From: Haladaptatus sp. DYF46
GTDB taxonomy: Archaea > Halobacteriota > Halobacteria > Halobacteriales > Haladaptataceae
DNA length: 64,000 nucleotides
Reading direction: 5' to 3'
NCBI RefSeq assembly: GCF_021083305.1
Contig: NZ_JAJFAY010000001.1
Coordinates: 868,001 to 932,000 of the forward strand
Positions 42,402-51,383 of this stretch are shown piece by piece. The position numbers were made by a program, and so were the translations under genes. Below the pieces are notes generated by a model. It saw only the letters and a program-made list of their open reading frames with translations. It did not search any database and was not told the DNA's origin. How positions within the stretch are numbered: position 1 is the stretch's first letter; each line of letters begins with the position of its first letter.

Positions 42402-44777
42402 ATGGACGACGACATCACGCGCCGTACCCTCGTCGGCGCGATAATCGGGGGGACCGCCGTCGGCGGGTCCCTCTCGCCCGTCCGGAGCTACCTCCGGCGG
42501 TTCGCTCCCCTGAGCGGGTCGGCGTGGGCGAGTGCGACGGACGACGTCAACGGGTCCGTCGAGAGCGACTACGGGTCGGCGAAACTCCGCTACGACGGGG
42601 ACGGCGTGCCGAACGTCACGGCCGAGAACGAGGCGGCGCTCTACTTTGCGGTCGGCTATGCACAAGCCCGTGACCGGTTGTTCCAACTCGATTTGCAGCG
42701 TCGATTGATGCGCGGACGGGTGGCGGCCGTCGTCGGCGAATTAGCGGCCGACTCCGACGAGTTCCATGCACAGATGGATTTCGCCGGGGCGGCGGAGACG
42801 ACGTGGAACCACGTCGTCGATGCGGACCCGGACGCCGCGGAACTCGTCCGGGCGTTTTCGGCGGGCGTGAACGCTTTTATCGAGAACGAACCGCTCCCGC
42901 TGGAGTTCGGCCTCTTGGAGTACGACCCCGCGAGGTGGACGCCCGAGGATACGATGCTGATGGAAAAACAGATCTCGTGGACGCTGACGGGAAGCTTTCT
43001 CACCCTCCGTCGCGCGAAGGTCGCCTCCGTACTCGGCCCGGAAGCCGCGACGGACCTCTATCCCGAGCGACTCGGCCACGATTCTCCGGTCATCCGAGGA
43101 AAGGACGAGGGAAAAACGAGCGAGGGAACGACGGCGAACGACGTGCGTCGAGAACGCGGCGCGACCGATTCCGAAGTCGTCGGCGCGCCGTTGCTCGATT
43201 GGCTCGGGGGGTTCGAACGCGACCGCGGTATCGGGTCGAACAGTTGGCTCGTCTCGGGAAAACACACGAAAAGCGGGAAGCCCATCGTGTCGAACGACCC
43301 GCACCTGTCCCTGATGGCCCCGCCGGTTTGGTACGAGGTGAACCTGAAGCGAGGGGACATGCGCGTCCGTGGGGTGACGTTTCCGGGCGTCCCGTTCGTC
43401 ATCATCGGCGAGAACCACGCCGGAGCGTGGGGGTTCACGAACGCCGGTGCGGACGTCATCGACTTCTACCGGTACGAAACCGACGGCAATCGGTATCGCT
43501 ACGGGGGTAACTGGCGCGAGTTCGAGGTCGAGGAACGGGAAATCGAGGTCGCCGACGGCGAGAACAGAACGACGACGGTGCGGAAGACGGTCCACGGGCC
43601 GGTGCTCGAACGCGAAGGCTATCGGGTCGGCGTCGCGTGGACGGGGCACACGGCGACGGAGTCCACGATAGCGATCCGCGAGTACGCGACGAGCGACGGG
43701 GTGGAGGACTTCCGCGCCGCGACCGAGCGCTTCGACGAACCGACGCAAAACCTCGTCTACGCCGACCGAGACGGCAACACGCTCTACTACGTCACCGGGC
43801 GGATCCCTCGGCGGACGGTCGACGGCGAGGAGGTCCGCGGCGGCCGTATTTTCGACGGTTCCGCGGGCGAGGGAGAGTGGAAGGGATTCGAACCCTTCGG
43901 CGTCTCGACGTGGGAGGGGTTCGTTCCGTTCGACGAGAAACCGCACGTCACCGACCCGGACGTGATCGCGACCGCGAACCAGCGAATCACGGACGACCAG
44001 TTTCTCTCCGAAGGGTACGCCAGTCCCTATCGCGGCCAGCGAATCTACGAACTGCTGGACGAGGCGACGAACGACGGCGACGTGGACGTGAATACGATGG
44101 AGCGGATACAGGACGACACGCTCGACAAGCGGGCGGAAGCGCTCGTTCCGACCCTCCTCGATGCGGCGCGAAGGGAGGACGGCCTCGAATCGGCGGTCGA
44201 AACGTTCTCGGGCTGGGATTACAGGATGGAACGCGATTCGAAGGCCGCCCTGCTGTTCGTCCGCTGGTTCGACGCCTACCGCGAGGCGGTTCTCGCCGAC
44301 ACGTTCGATGAGGCCGGGTTGAGCGAGGAGTACCATCCCCGCGATTGGGTGCTCGCACACCTCGACGGGGAGCGCTGGTTCGGAAGCGGGGGACGGTCAG
44401 CGACGATGGTCCACGCCCTCCGCGTGGCTTGGAAGCGAGTCGAAGAGGGGGGCGACGAAACCTACGGCGACTACAACACGACGGAAGCCATCACGCACCC
44501 CTTCGACCAGTCGTTTCTGAACTTTCCCGTCCTCGTCACGGACGGGTCGAGCCACACCGTGAACAACTACAGAAAGAACTCGGCGGTGGGCAGCAGTTGG
44601 CGGATGATCTGTCCGATGGCGGGCGATTCGCAGGCCATCATCCCCGGCGGCAACTCGGGTGATTACTTCTCGGACCACTACCACGACCAACTGCGACGGT
44701 GGGCGAACACGGAGTACAAGCCGATGTCACACGAGATTCGCGGCGACGTCGCCGTCGAATTCGGAGGGAAGGAATGA
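42402..44777 (+). CDS. Penicillin acylase-family Ntn hydrolase, exported
   Basis: A 791-residue precursor. The N-terminus carries a Tat-type ITRRTLVGAIIGG. The alpha-chain region spans about 60-270. The Ntn nucleophile is Ser279 in GIGSNSWLVSG, the usual SNxW autoprocessing site, followed by SNDPHLSLMAPPVWYEV, GVPFVIIGEN and AWGFTNAGADVID. The family hydrolyses amides such as N-acyl amino acids, acyl-homoserine lactones or beta-lactams; the native substrate cannot be told. Full length, so autoprocessing into two chains is expected. Overlaps the next small membrane gene (ATGA). Confidence 0.85.
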   Translation: MDDDITRRTLVGAIIGGTAVGGSLSPVRSYLRRFAPLSGSAWASATDDVNGSVESDYGSAKLRYDGDGVPNVTAENEAALYFAVGYAQARDRLFQLDLQRRLMRGRVAAVVGELAADSDEFHAQMDFAGAAETTWNHVVDADPDAAELVRAFSAGVNAFIENEPLPLEFGLLEYDPARWTPEDTMLMEKQISWTLTGSFLTLRRAKVASVLGPEAATDLYPERLGHDSPVIRGKDEGKTSEGTTANDVRRERGATDSEVVGAPLLDWLGGFERDRGIGSNSWLVSGKHTKSGKPIVSNDPHLSLMAPPVWYEVNLKRGDMRVRGVTFPGVPFVIIGENHAGAWGFTNAGADVIDFYRYETDGNRYRYGGNWREFEVEEREIEVADGENRTTTVRKTVHGPVLEREGYRVGVAWTGHTATESTIAIREYATSDGVEDFRAATERFDEPTQNLVYADRDGNTLYYVTGRIPRRTVDGEEVRGGRIFDGSAGEGEWKGFEPFGVSTWEGFVPFDEKPHVTDPDVIATANQRITDDQFLSEGYASPYRGQRIYELLDEATNDGDVDVNTMERIQDDTLDKRAEALVPTLLDAARREDGLESAVETFSGWDYRMERDSKAALLFVRWFDAYREAVLADTFDEAGLSEEYHPRDWVLAHLDGERWFGSGGRSATMVHALRVAWKRVEEGGDETYGDYNTTEAITHPFDQSFLNFPVLVTDGSSHTVNNYRKNSAVGSSWRMICPMAGDSQAIIPGGNSGDYFSDHYHDQLRRWANTEYKPMSHEIRGDVAVEFGGKE

Positions 44778-45103
44778 GCCGAATCGACGGATTGCGGGCG
44801 AATTCGACCTACCGTCTGTCGTTCCTCGCCGTCGGAACGGTCGTCGGCCTCGGCCTCGCGTGGACCCACTGGCTCGGCCTGTTAGTCGGTGGCGCGCTGG
44901 TCGGCCTCCCCACACTGACCCCGAAACGCGGCATCCTCGCCGGATTCGGGTTCGGCGTCCTCTCCCTGCTCGTCTTTTCGGGCCTCCTCGCGCTCCACGG
45001 GTCGCTCTCCCACGCCCTCGGTATGGGGCAGATAACCGCCCTCGCGGTGGCGATTCCGTTGGTCTTCGGAACCGTCGGCGGACTGGCGCGAACGCTGGTG
45101 TAG
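44774..45103 (+). CDS. Small membrane protein coupled to the acylase gene
   Basis: A 109-residue protein with four hydrophobic segments (about 15-30, 34-48, 52-72, 84-104) and little else. Its ATG overlaps the acylase stop (ATGA), so both are translated from one message. No known family; it may anchor or assist the acylase, but that is a guess from position. Confidence 0.65.
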   Translation: MSRIDGLRANSTYRLSFLAVGTVVGLGLAWTHWLGLLVGGALVGLPTLTPKRGILAGFGFGVLSLLVFSGLLALHGSLSHALGMGQITALAVAIPLVFGTVGGLARTLV

Positions 45104-45113
45104 AAACCCATTC

Positions 45114-45716
45114 TCAGGCCCGAGCCAGCAGTTGGACCCACGACCCGCTTGGGTCCAAATCGACCGATTCGACCGTGAAATCGGCACCGTCCACCATCGT
45201 CCGCAACTCGTCGGGCCGATAGAGCGTGAATCGCCGTTCGTCCGCATCGTACACGTCGCCGCTCGTTTCGCCGTCGCCGTGCTTGACCGAGAGCAGACAC
45301 ACCCCACCGGGTTCGAGTATCCGGTGAAACGCCGCCAGCGTTTCGGGGGCGTCCTCCCGCGGGACGTGGAGAAACGACGCACAGGCCCACAGTCCGTCGA
45401 ACGACCGCGATTCGAAAGCGAGGCGGCGCATGTCCATCCGTGCGAACTTCGCTTCAGGGGCGATATCTCGCGCCGCCCGGAGGAAGTTCGGCGTAAGGTC
45501 GATACCGACCACGTCGTGACCGTGCTCCCCGAACGTCGCGGACTCCCACCCCGGCCCACAGCCGACGTCCGCGATTCGAGCGTGCGTTCCCGCCGTCTCC
45601 TCGACGGCCGTCAGGAATCGCTCGACCAACGGCTCGACGCCCGTTCGGTCGGCGTGCAGTTCCCGATACTCCTCGGCCGCGGACTGGTAGGTCGAAATCG
45701 TGTCCGGGTCCGTCAT
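45114..45716 (-). CDS. Class I SAM-dependent methyltransferase
   Basis: A 200-residue methyltransferase. The SAM loop is IADVGCGPGWES (about 48-59), acidic motif II is VGIDLTPNFL, motif IV is FDGLWACASFLHVPRED and motif V ILEPGGVCLLSVK. This is methyltransferase type 11/25. The substrate is unknown. It converges with the acylase-linked gene. Confidence 0.8.
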   Translation of the reverse strand: MTDPDTISTYQSAAEEYRELHADRTGVEPLVERFLTAVEETAGTHARIADVGCGPGWESATFGEHGHDVVGIDLTPNFLRAARDIAPEAKFARMDMRRLAFESRSFDGLWACASFLHVPREDAPETLAAFHRILEPGGVCLLSVKHGDGETSGDVYDADERRFTLYRPDELRTMVDGADFTVESVDLDPSGSWVQLLARA

Positions 45717-45836
45717 CGTTCAGTTCGAACGATGGAGTGTGCCGGTTTAGTTGTCACTGATGAACGGGGTGAGTCATTTCGCTTCGAAGCCGAGCGACGC
45801 AGAAAACCGGTCGCTCGGGGAGTAGCGCTCGGAAAA

Positions 45837-45907
45837 TGCACCGGACGGGACTTGAACCCGTGCCATGAGCTTGGAAGGCTCAGGTCCTACCACTAGACCA
45901 CCGGTGC
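45837..45907 (-). tRNA. tRNA-Gly (anticodon UCC)
   Basis: Minus strand cloverleaf of 71 bases: acceptor GCACCGG/CCGGTGC, D-arm with GGTCTAGTGGTAGGAC, anticodon stem TGAGC/GCTCA with loop CTTCCAA (anticodon TCC), T-arm with GGTTCAAGTCC. Discriminator A at 45837; CCA is not encoded. A copy of its first 11 bases lies 68 bases farther upstream (45966-45976). Confidence 0.95.
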
Positions 45908-46023
45908 GTACTCTCACTCCGTTCCGAGTACGCACCGAGGCTCGCAAACCCTTCGGATTTGCTCACCACCGGTGCGTTCGAATACGAGTGTATCCCTGAA
46001 TTGTGCACCCCGGCTTAAGGGTG

Positions 46024-46665
46024 TTACTGTTTTCGTCCGCGGACGACGGCGTAACAGTTCCCGTTCGATACGAACACGTCGTCGGGAACGAGGGCGCTCT
46101 CGTCGATGTCCGACCGGAACTCCTCGGGCGAGTAGATGTGGTAGAATCGCGGGACCGTTTCCCCGCCCGGAAGCGTCCAATCGACGGTCGTATCGAAGGC
46201 CTCCTCGCGGTCGAACTTGTCGTGGGCCGTACTCCACGCGCTGACCAGCGCGGTTCCGTCGGGAGAGAGCACGCGGGCGAGTTCGTCCAGACTGTCGATG
46301 CGGGCCCGTCGTGTGGGAAGGTGGTGCAGCGTGGCGACGTACACCCCGAGGTCGATGGTCTCGTCGGCGAGCGGAATCCGGGCGGCGTTACACTGCACCA
46401 GTTCGAGGTCGAAGCCGCGTTCCGTCGCCCGTTCGCGGGCCTCGGCGAGGAGGCCCGCGCTCACGTCCGCACCGACGACCCGGTCGGCGTGACCGGTCAG
46501 CAGTTCGGCGTGTCTGCCGTTGGCACAGCCGAGGTCGAGGGCTGTGGTTCCAGACCGGCCGTCGAGAAACGATTCGACCTCGGGCCACGCGTACTCCCGC
46601 GTCTTGGCGAAGTGACCCGCGATGCGGTCGTAGGTCGCCCGGACGTCGTGACTCGTCGGTTTCAC
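46024..46665 (-). CDS. Trm9/ALKBH8-like tRNA methyltransferase
   Basis: A 213-residue class I methyltransferase. Its start VRATYDRIAGHFAKTREYAW and PEVESFL closely follow the Trm9/ALKBH8 pattern (YD.IA.HFS.TR..PWP). The SAM loop is ALDLGCANGRHAELL (about 42-56), then GVYVATLHHLPTR. Trm9 methylates wobble-uridine side chains of tRNA with Trm112. I start at GTG 46665 because the conserved HDVRATYDRIA follows it and the frame upstream is alien. The exact tRNA product is inferred. Confidence 0.78.
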   Translation of the reverse strand: MKPTSHDVRATYDRIAGHFAKTREYAWPEVESFLDGRSGTTALDLGCANGRHAELLTGHADRVVGADVSAGLLAEARERATERGFDLELVQCNAARIPLADETIDLGVYVATLHHLPTRRARIDSLDELARVLSPDGTALVSAWSTAHDKFDREEAFDTTVDWTLPGGETVPRFYHIYSPEEFRSDIDESALVPDDVFVSNGNCYAVVRGRKQ

Positions 46666-46696
46666 ACTCGAACTCTCGTTCCGGAGAGTAAATCTC

Positions 46697-48796
46697 CTAC
46701 GGATGAATCGTGTACTCGATGAACAGGAAGACGACGTAGGCGATGGCGAGCATGACCGTCGCGTGTTTCGCGCCGTCGCGTAGCTTCCCCTCGCCCATCT
46801 TCCCCGCGACGAATCCGGAGACGACGGCTTGGACGAGCGCGGTGTGGAAGAAGACGACGGTGTAGGCGTGAATATCCACCGCGGCGATGTTTCCGAGGCC
46901 GCCGACGCCGACCGGCCCACCCGCTCCGTTCCCGGAGGAAAGGTCTTGGAGCGCGGGAACGAGGATGGAAGCGAGCGTCCCGATGATGACGAGGAAGATG
47001 AAAAACGAGAGGTAGATGATGACGAGGTAGGTCATCATCTCGTCCTCGCGTTGGCGTTGGAGGCGTCGCGACTCCTGTGCATCGTCGGCCGCAATTCGAA
47101 GGACGCGCCCGATGTCGCCGCTCGCGTGCATTGCGTTCGTCACGAGCGAGACGACCCGCGTGACGGTCGGCGTGTCGATTCTGTCCTCGAAGCGCCGGAG
47201 CGCGGTCACGGTGTCGGTTCCCCACTCGATGTCGCGCGACAGCCGCTCCAATTCGGGGTTCAACGCGCCGAGGTCGCCGGTCGTCACCCGTCGGAAGCTT
47301 TCGATGACCGTCATCCCCGCCTCGTTGACGCTGGCGAGGCGGTCGAGCATGTCCGGAATGGCCCTCTCTATCGCTTCGAGCCGACGGCGGCGAACCTCTC
47401 GGACGACGGCGTACGTCCCCAGCACGAACAGCGTGGCCTGGACGACCACGTCGTCCGCGGACGTGAGCGCCGGCGTTCCCGCCGCGAGGTTCGGGAAGAG
47501 GCGAATCACGATGGAGAGGAGCGCGAGCGGAACCGTCACGAGGAGTAGCGTATCCGGATTCACTCGCACGGTTCGGAACGGTTCCGTGAGTACGGTTCGA
47601 ACACCCCGAAACCGGTCGTAGGCGTCCAGTCGCTCCGTGTTCGTGAACGTGGTGCCACCGTCGCTCACCGTTCGTCCGGCGTCCGGGTCGCCAACCCGGC
47701 GAACCGCCGGAGGGGTGATTTCGGGGACGACCCTCGACTCACGACTGATGCGAAGCGACTCCGTGATGCTGTCGAGATACACGACGAAGCCGACGTTTCC
47801 GAGCGGGATGAGGAGATAGGTGAGCAGGTAGAGGAACGAGAGCGTGTCTGCGACACCCATCAGCCCCGTGATGACGAGAACCGTGATGAGCAGGAGGGGA
47901 CCGACGACGAACAGCGAGACGTACCCCTCGGCGAGAACCGAGAGGAGTTCGAGGAACGCCTCCTGTTCGGCCTTCGCGTCCCGCCGGTAGCGTTCGTACT
48001 GCTCGCCCAGATACGCCGGAAGGCTCCGGCCGCTCTGGAGGACGCTCGCCAAGTTCTCGCCGAAATCCTCGAACTTCTCGCTCGGCGACTGCCGCGACAT
48101 CTGTTCGATGGCGGTCAGCACGTCGAGACCGAACAGGTCCATGGCTTTGACGCCGACCGCGATTTCCTCGGCCGCCTCGCCGTACACGTCGCGGTTTCGC
48201 GCCAGCGTTCGCAGTATGGCCGGCATTCCCATGCCGCTTCGGGAGAGCGCGTAGATGAACGCGACCGTTCGCGAGAGACTGTTGTCTATCTTCCGGGCGC
48301 GTTCGTTCCCGCGGTAGGAGGGTAGCTCCCATCGAAGCCAGTACGTCATCAGTCCGCCGAGGAGGCCGACCGTCCCGCTGCTGAACAACAGGAGGAAGAA
48401 CAGTCGGCCGAGGGTGAGCGAGGGGACGGCGACGAGGTTGGCGAGGAAGTCCACCTGCGCCGGAAGGGTCGCACGGAGCGTCTCGGGCGAGACGGAGAGG
48501 ACGGTCAAGGCCAATCCCGCGACGTAGACGCCGATGATGCTGCCGGAAACCGCAGCGAGCGTGGCGTACACCCACGTCTTCGACGCGTACAGGCGGTACG
48601 TCTCGCCGACGTGTGCCGCCCGTAGGGTCTCCTCGCGGCGCTTCCGTCGTCGTCCGCTCTCGCTAACGTACGATCCGAACGTCTGCAGGGAAAGCCGAGT
48701 GACGGTTCGGTAGGCCGTCGTGCTGAGCGGCGAGAGGGCGACGGGAACGAGGAGAACGAGCGCGATGACGAGGGGAACGAAGTTCGACACCCCCAT
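46697..48796 (-). CDS. Type IV pilus assembly membrane platform protein (PilC/TadC-like)
   Basis: A 699-residue membrane protein with two T2SF domains. One spans about residues 135-290 (SRTVAFIYALSRSGMGMPAI, DLFGLDVLTAIEQMSRQSPS) and the other about 510-650 (DMLDRLASVNEAGMTVIESF). Eight or so hydrophobic segments flank them. Such platforms work with the PilB-type ATPase, whose gene ends on its start codon (TGATG). ATG 48796 is used; the longer upstream frame would lie inside the ATPase gene. No pilin gene is seen nearby. Confidence 0.85.
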   Translation of the reverse strand: MGVSNFVPLVIALVLLVPVALSPLSTTAYRTVTRLSLQTFGSYVSESGRRRKRREETLRAAHVGETYRLYASKTWVYATLAAVSGSIIGVYVAGLALTVLSVSPETLRATLPAQVDFLANLVAVPSLTLGRLFFLLLFSSGTVGLLGGLMTYWLRWELPSYRGNERARKIDNSLSRTVAFIYALSRSGMGMPAILRTLARNRDVYGEAAEEIAVGVKAMDLFGLDVLTAIEQMSRQSPSEKFEDFGENLASVLQSGRSLPAYLGEQYERYRRDAKAEQEAFLELLSVLAEGYVSLFVVGPLLLITVLVITGLMGVADTLSFLYLLTYLLIPLGNVGFVVYLDSITESLRISRESRVVPEITPPAVRRVGDPDAGRTVSDGGTTFTNTERLDAYDRFRGVRTVLTEPFRTVRVNPDTLLLVTVPLALLSIVIRLFPNLAAGTPALTSADDVVVQATLFVLGTYAVVREVRRRRLEAIERAIPDMLDRLASVNEAGMTVIESFRRVTTGDLGALNPELERLSRDIEWGTDTVTALRRFEDRIDTPTVTRVVSLVTNAMHASGDIGRVLRIAADDAQESRRLQRQREDEMMTYLVIIYLSFFIFLVIIGTLASILVPALQDLSSGNGAGGPVGVGGLGNIAAVDIHAYTVVFFHTALVQAVVSGFVAGKMGEGKLRDGAKHATVMLAIAYVVFLFIEYTIHP

Positions 48797-50430
48797 CAGT
48801 CGAACTCCGCGACGGTCGATTCGACGGTTCGTCGGACGTTCGCAACGACGGCCTCCGAGTCGGCGTAGTACTCGTTTATCATCGCGGTGAACCGGCGATA
48901 GTCCGAGATGTCGTTCTCGCGGAGGTACTGCAGCACGAGCTTCCGGTCCCGGAGTTCGGTGAGGAGTTCGGACTGCGACCAGCCGTGATCGCGCCGAATC
49001 TCGTCCAATACGTCGCTGTCGCGCCGTCGGAACGCGTCGTCGCCAGCGTCCCACGAGAATGCGGTCGTGTAGTCCAGGTCACCGGTTCGCTGGTCGATAC
49101 CGTTTATTTCGGCGACCGTCCGATTGCGGCGCAGGCGCTCCTCGCCGACGTACGTCAGCGACTGAATCGAGAGGATGTCGAGCGACTGTATCATGGCACG
49201 CGGCACGTTGATGGGTTCGTTTTCGAGGCGGTTGATTACCGTCTGTACCGAATCGGCGTGCATCGTGGAGTAGGTCGTGTGCCCCGTGTTCATCGCCTGA
49301 AAGAGCGTCATGGCCTCCTCGCCACGGACCTCGCCGACGACGATGTATTCGGGCCGATGGCGGAGAGCGGACCGGAGGAGGTCGTACATCGTGATGTCGG
49401 TCCCCTCGTCCAATCGGTCACGGGTTACGGACGACAGCCAGTTGTCGTGATACAGCGTCAACTCCCGCGTATCCTCGATGGTGAGTACCTTCGAACGCGG
49501 GGGGATGAACATCGAAATCGCGTTCATCGAGGTCGTCTTCCCGGAGGCCGTCCCGCCCGCGAAGATGAGCGATTTGTTGTTCTCGATGGCGAGCCAGAGG
49601 TAGGCCATCTGGTCGAGCGAGAAGGTCCCGTAGTTCACCAAATCGACGGGAGTGAACGGTTTGTCGGCGTATTTTCGAATGGTAAACGCCGACCCGCGAG
49701 GCGTCACTTCCTCGCCGAGGGCGAGTTCAGCACGACTGCCGTCCGGTAGGGTCGCCTCGACGACCGGTTCGCCGACGCTGACGTGCTGACCGGACTGTTG
49801 GGCAAGGCGAACCACGAGGCTGTCGAGTTCCGCTTGGGCGTAGACGACGCTCGTCTCGATGTCGTTGAATTCGTCGTGGTAGACGAAGATGGGGAGGTCG
49901 TAGCCGTCACAGGAGATGTCCTCGATGCGGGGGTCGTTGATGAGCGGGTCGAGTTTTCCGAAGCCCCGAAACGACCGAAAGAGGTAGTAAAACAGGCGGT
50001 AGAAGGTCGCGGCGTCCACCTCGACGCCGTACACTTCGAGGAGTTCGCGCAGTTCGTCCCGGAGAACCCTTTCCGCCGTCTCGTTCCCCATCTCGCGGCG
50101 GTAGATGAGCGACTCGCGGAGGTCCGAAAACAGCCGTTCCAGCAGTTCGACCTCGAACCCGTCCAGTTCGGGTTCGACGACGTGATACAGGTGCTCGTTC
50201 GCCTCCGCGTCGTAGTTGATCGAGACGAACGCGAACGGCGCGTTCACCCAGTACCGGTCCACTTCCTCGTATCCCGGTATCCCGGTGAACGTGATGAGCG
50301 ACCCGTGGGTCGTCGGATCGTACTCTCCGACGGAAATCGTCGAACCCCCAAGCATCTCTGCGGTGCGCCGAATCGTCCGTCCCCACTCCCGCACCCGAAT
50401 TGTCAGATAGTCAAACTTTAACTCGGACAT
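48796..50430 (-). CDS. Type IV pilus/secretion ATPase (PilB/TadA-like)
   Basis: A 544-residue type II/IV secretion ATPase. Walker A is FAGGTASGKTTSMNA (about 290-304), the Asp box TIEDTRELTLYHDNW, Walker B YIVVGEVRGEEA and His box TTYSTMHADS. The N-terminal 270 residues are the oligomerisation domain. It drives pilus assembly or an archaeal type IV pilus-like system with the adjacent platform protein. ATG 50430, not an upstream in-frame start, begins the conserved SELKFDYLTI. Confidence 0.88.
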   Translation of the reverse strand: MSELKFDYLTIRVREWGRTIRRTAEMLGGSTISVGEYDPTTHGSLITFTGIPGYEEVDRYWVNAPFAFVSINYDAEANEHLYHVVEPELDGFEVELLERLFSDLRESLIYRREMGNETAERVLRDELRELLEVYGVEVDAATFYRLFYYLFRSFRGFGKLDPLINDPRIEDISCDGYDLPIFVYHDEFNDIETSVVYAQAELDSLVVRLAQQSGQHVSVGEPVVEATLPDGSRAELALGEEVTPRGSAFTIRKYADKPFTPVDLVNYGTFSLDQMAYLWLAIENNKSLIFAGGTASGKTTSMNAISMFIPPRSKVLTIEDTRELTLYHDNWLSSVTRDRLDEGTDITMYDLLRSALRHRPEYIVVGEVRGEEAMTLFQAMNTGHTTYSTMHADSVQTVINRLENEPINVPRAMIQSLDILSIQSLTYVGEERLRRNRTVAEINGIDQRTGDLDYTTAFSWDAGDDAFRRRDSDVLDEIRRDHGWSQSELLTELRDRKLVLQYLRENDISDYRRFTAMINEYYADSEAVVANVRRTVESTVAEFD

Positions 50431-50666
50431 ATTTGTTCTCTGCCCCTCGTGTAAGCGTTCCGATACCGGACCCCGTTCGACCCGAACCTTCACGCGAGAG
50501 CGTGTTCGTCCCGCTCATTGGAGTGCGGATACTTAAATCAATGGCTGGATACTTTCATCGAGGATAGGTATCAGGAAGGGGGAGACGAGGACTTCCGAAC
50601 GGCCCGTCCGGTTTCGGGATATGGCGTTACGTTCATGAGACGCGAGAACGTAGGTCCGCGTACGGA

Positions 50667-51140
50667 ATGAGGCGCGATTATTTCACACTGAACGTCGAAA
50701 ACATCGATTGGGTCGAAGCGGACGGGACACCCAGCAAGCCGACGGTAATCATCGATTTCGAGGGACCGTCGGGAACGCTCCGTGAGCGACTTACCGGTCC
50801 ATCCGACGAACTCCTCGATGCGAGCGAAACGGACGTTACCTTTCGGTTACAGGCCAACCTGGACGACCCGAGCGCAACGGGCGTCGTGAGCGTGACGAAC
50901 CGAACGACGGGCGATTTCATCCTCGAACTCAACGAGGACGCGGACGACGTGCTTCGATTCATCCGGGCGGCGCGTGCGTACGGCGACGAAACGGACGAAT
51001 CGAACGGTCGTTATCACGTCGACATCGCCATCAACGGCGACCACGTGGTCGAGTACGACAAGAGTACGTTTCTCGTCTACAACAGCGAGGGCAACCTGTT
51101 GCGCCAACACAGTCTCATCCCGAGCGGCGTCGAACTGTAG
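50667..51140 (+). CDS. DUF5793-like haloarchaeal protein
   Basis: A 157-residue soluble acidic protein: MRRDYFTLNVENIDWVEADG, PTVIIDFEGPSGTLRERLTG and LRFIRAARAYGDETDESNG, consistent with DUF5793. It is mostly beta with no catalytic or metal motif. Function unknown. It diverges from the pilus ATPase gene. Confidence 0.75.
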   Translation: MRRDYFTLNVENIDWVEADGTPSKPTVIIDFEGPSGTLRERLTGPSDELLDASETDVTFRLQANLDDPSATGVVSVTNRTTGDFILELNEDADDVLRFIRAARAYGDETDESNGRYHVDIAINGDHVVEYDKSTFLVYNSEGNLLRQHSLIPSGVEL

Positions 51141-51163
51141 TCCCACCGCCTCTTTTCGCGCCT

Positions 51164-51295
51164 TCAGAACCACGGAGCCATGACGCCGGTCATGACCGCG
51201 ACGATGTAGACTCCCGCGATTGCTGCAAGCAGGATGATGAGTCCGATGAGGTAGTCGAACAATCCGCTCGGAGTCGTGAGTTTTGGAAGGTTCAT
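51164..51295 (-). CDS. Very small single-helix membrane protein (43 residues)
   Basis: Starts MNLPKLTTPSGLFDYLIGL at 51295. A hydrophobic helix spans about residues 13-37. The frame is preceded by an ordinary start and codon use is typical. An alternative start 27 bases upstream (MPIKVVVAD) exists. It resembles small conserved haloarchaeal membrane proteins. It is divergent from the phosphohexomutase gene. Function unknown. Confidence 0.6.
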   Translation of the reverse strand: MNLPKLTTPSGLFDYLIGLIILLAAIAGVYIVAVMTGVMAPWF

Positions 51296-51383
51296 GTCAG
51301 CCACTACGACCTTGATCGGCATATCGTTATTGGGGAAAAGCCGAATCGCGGGTACCAAGTACCAGCGTGCGAACTCACCCCGT

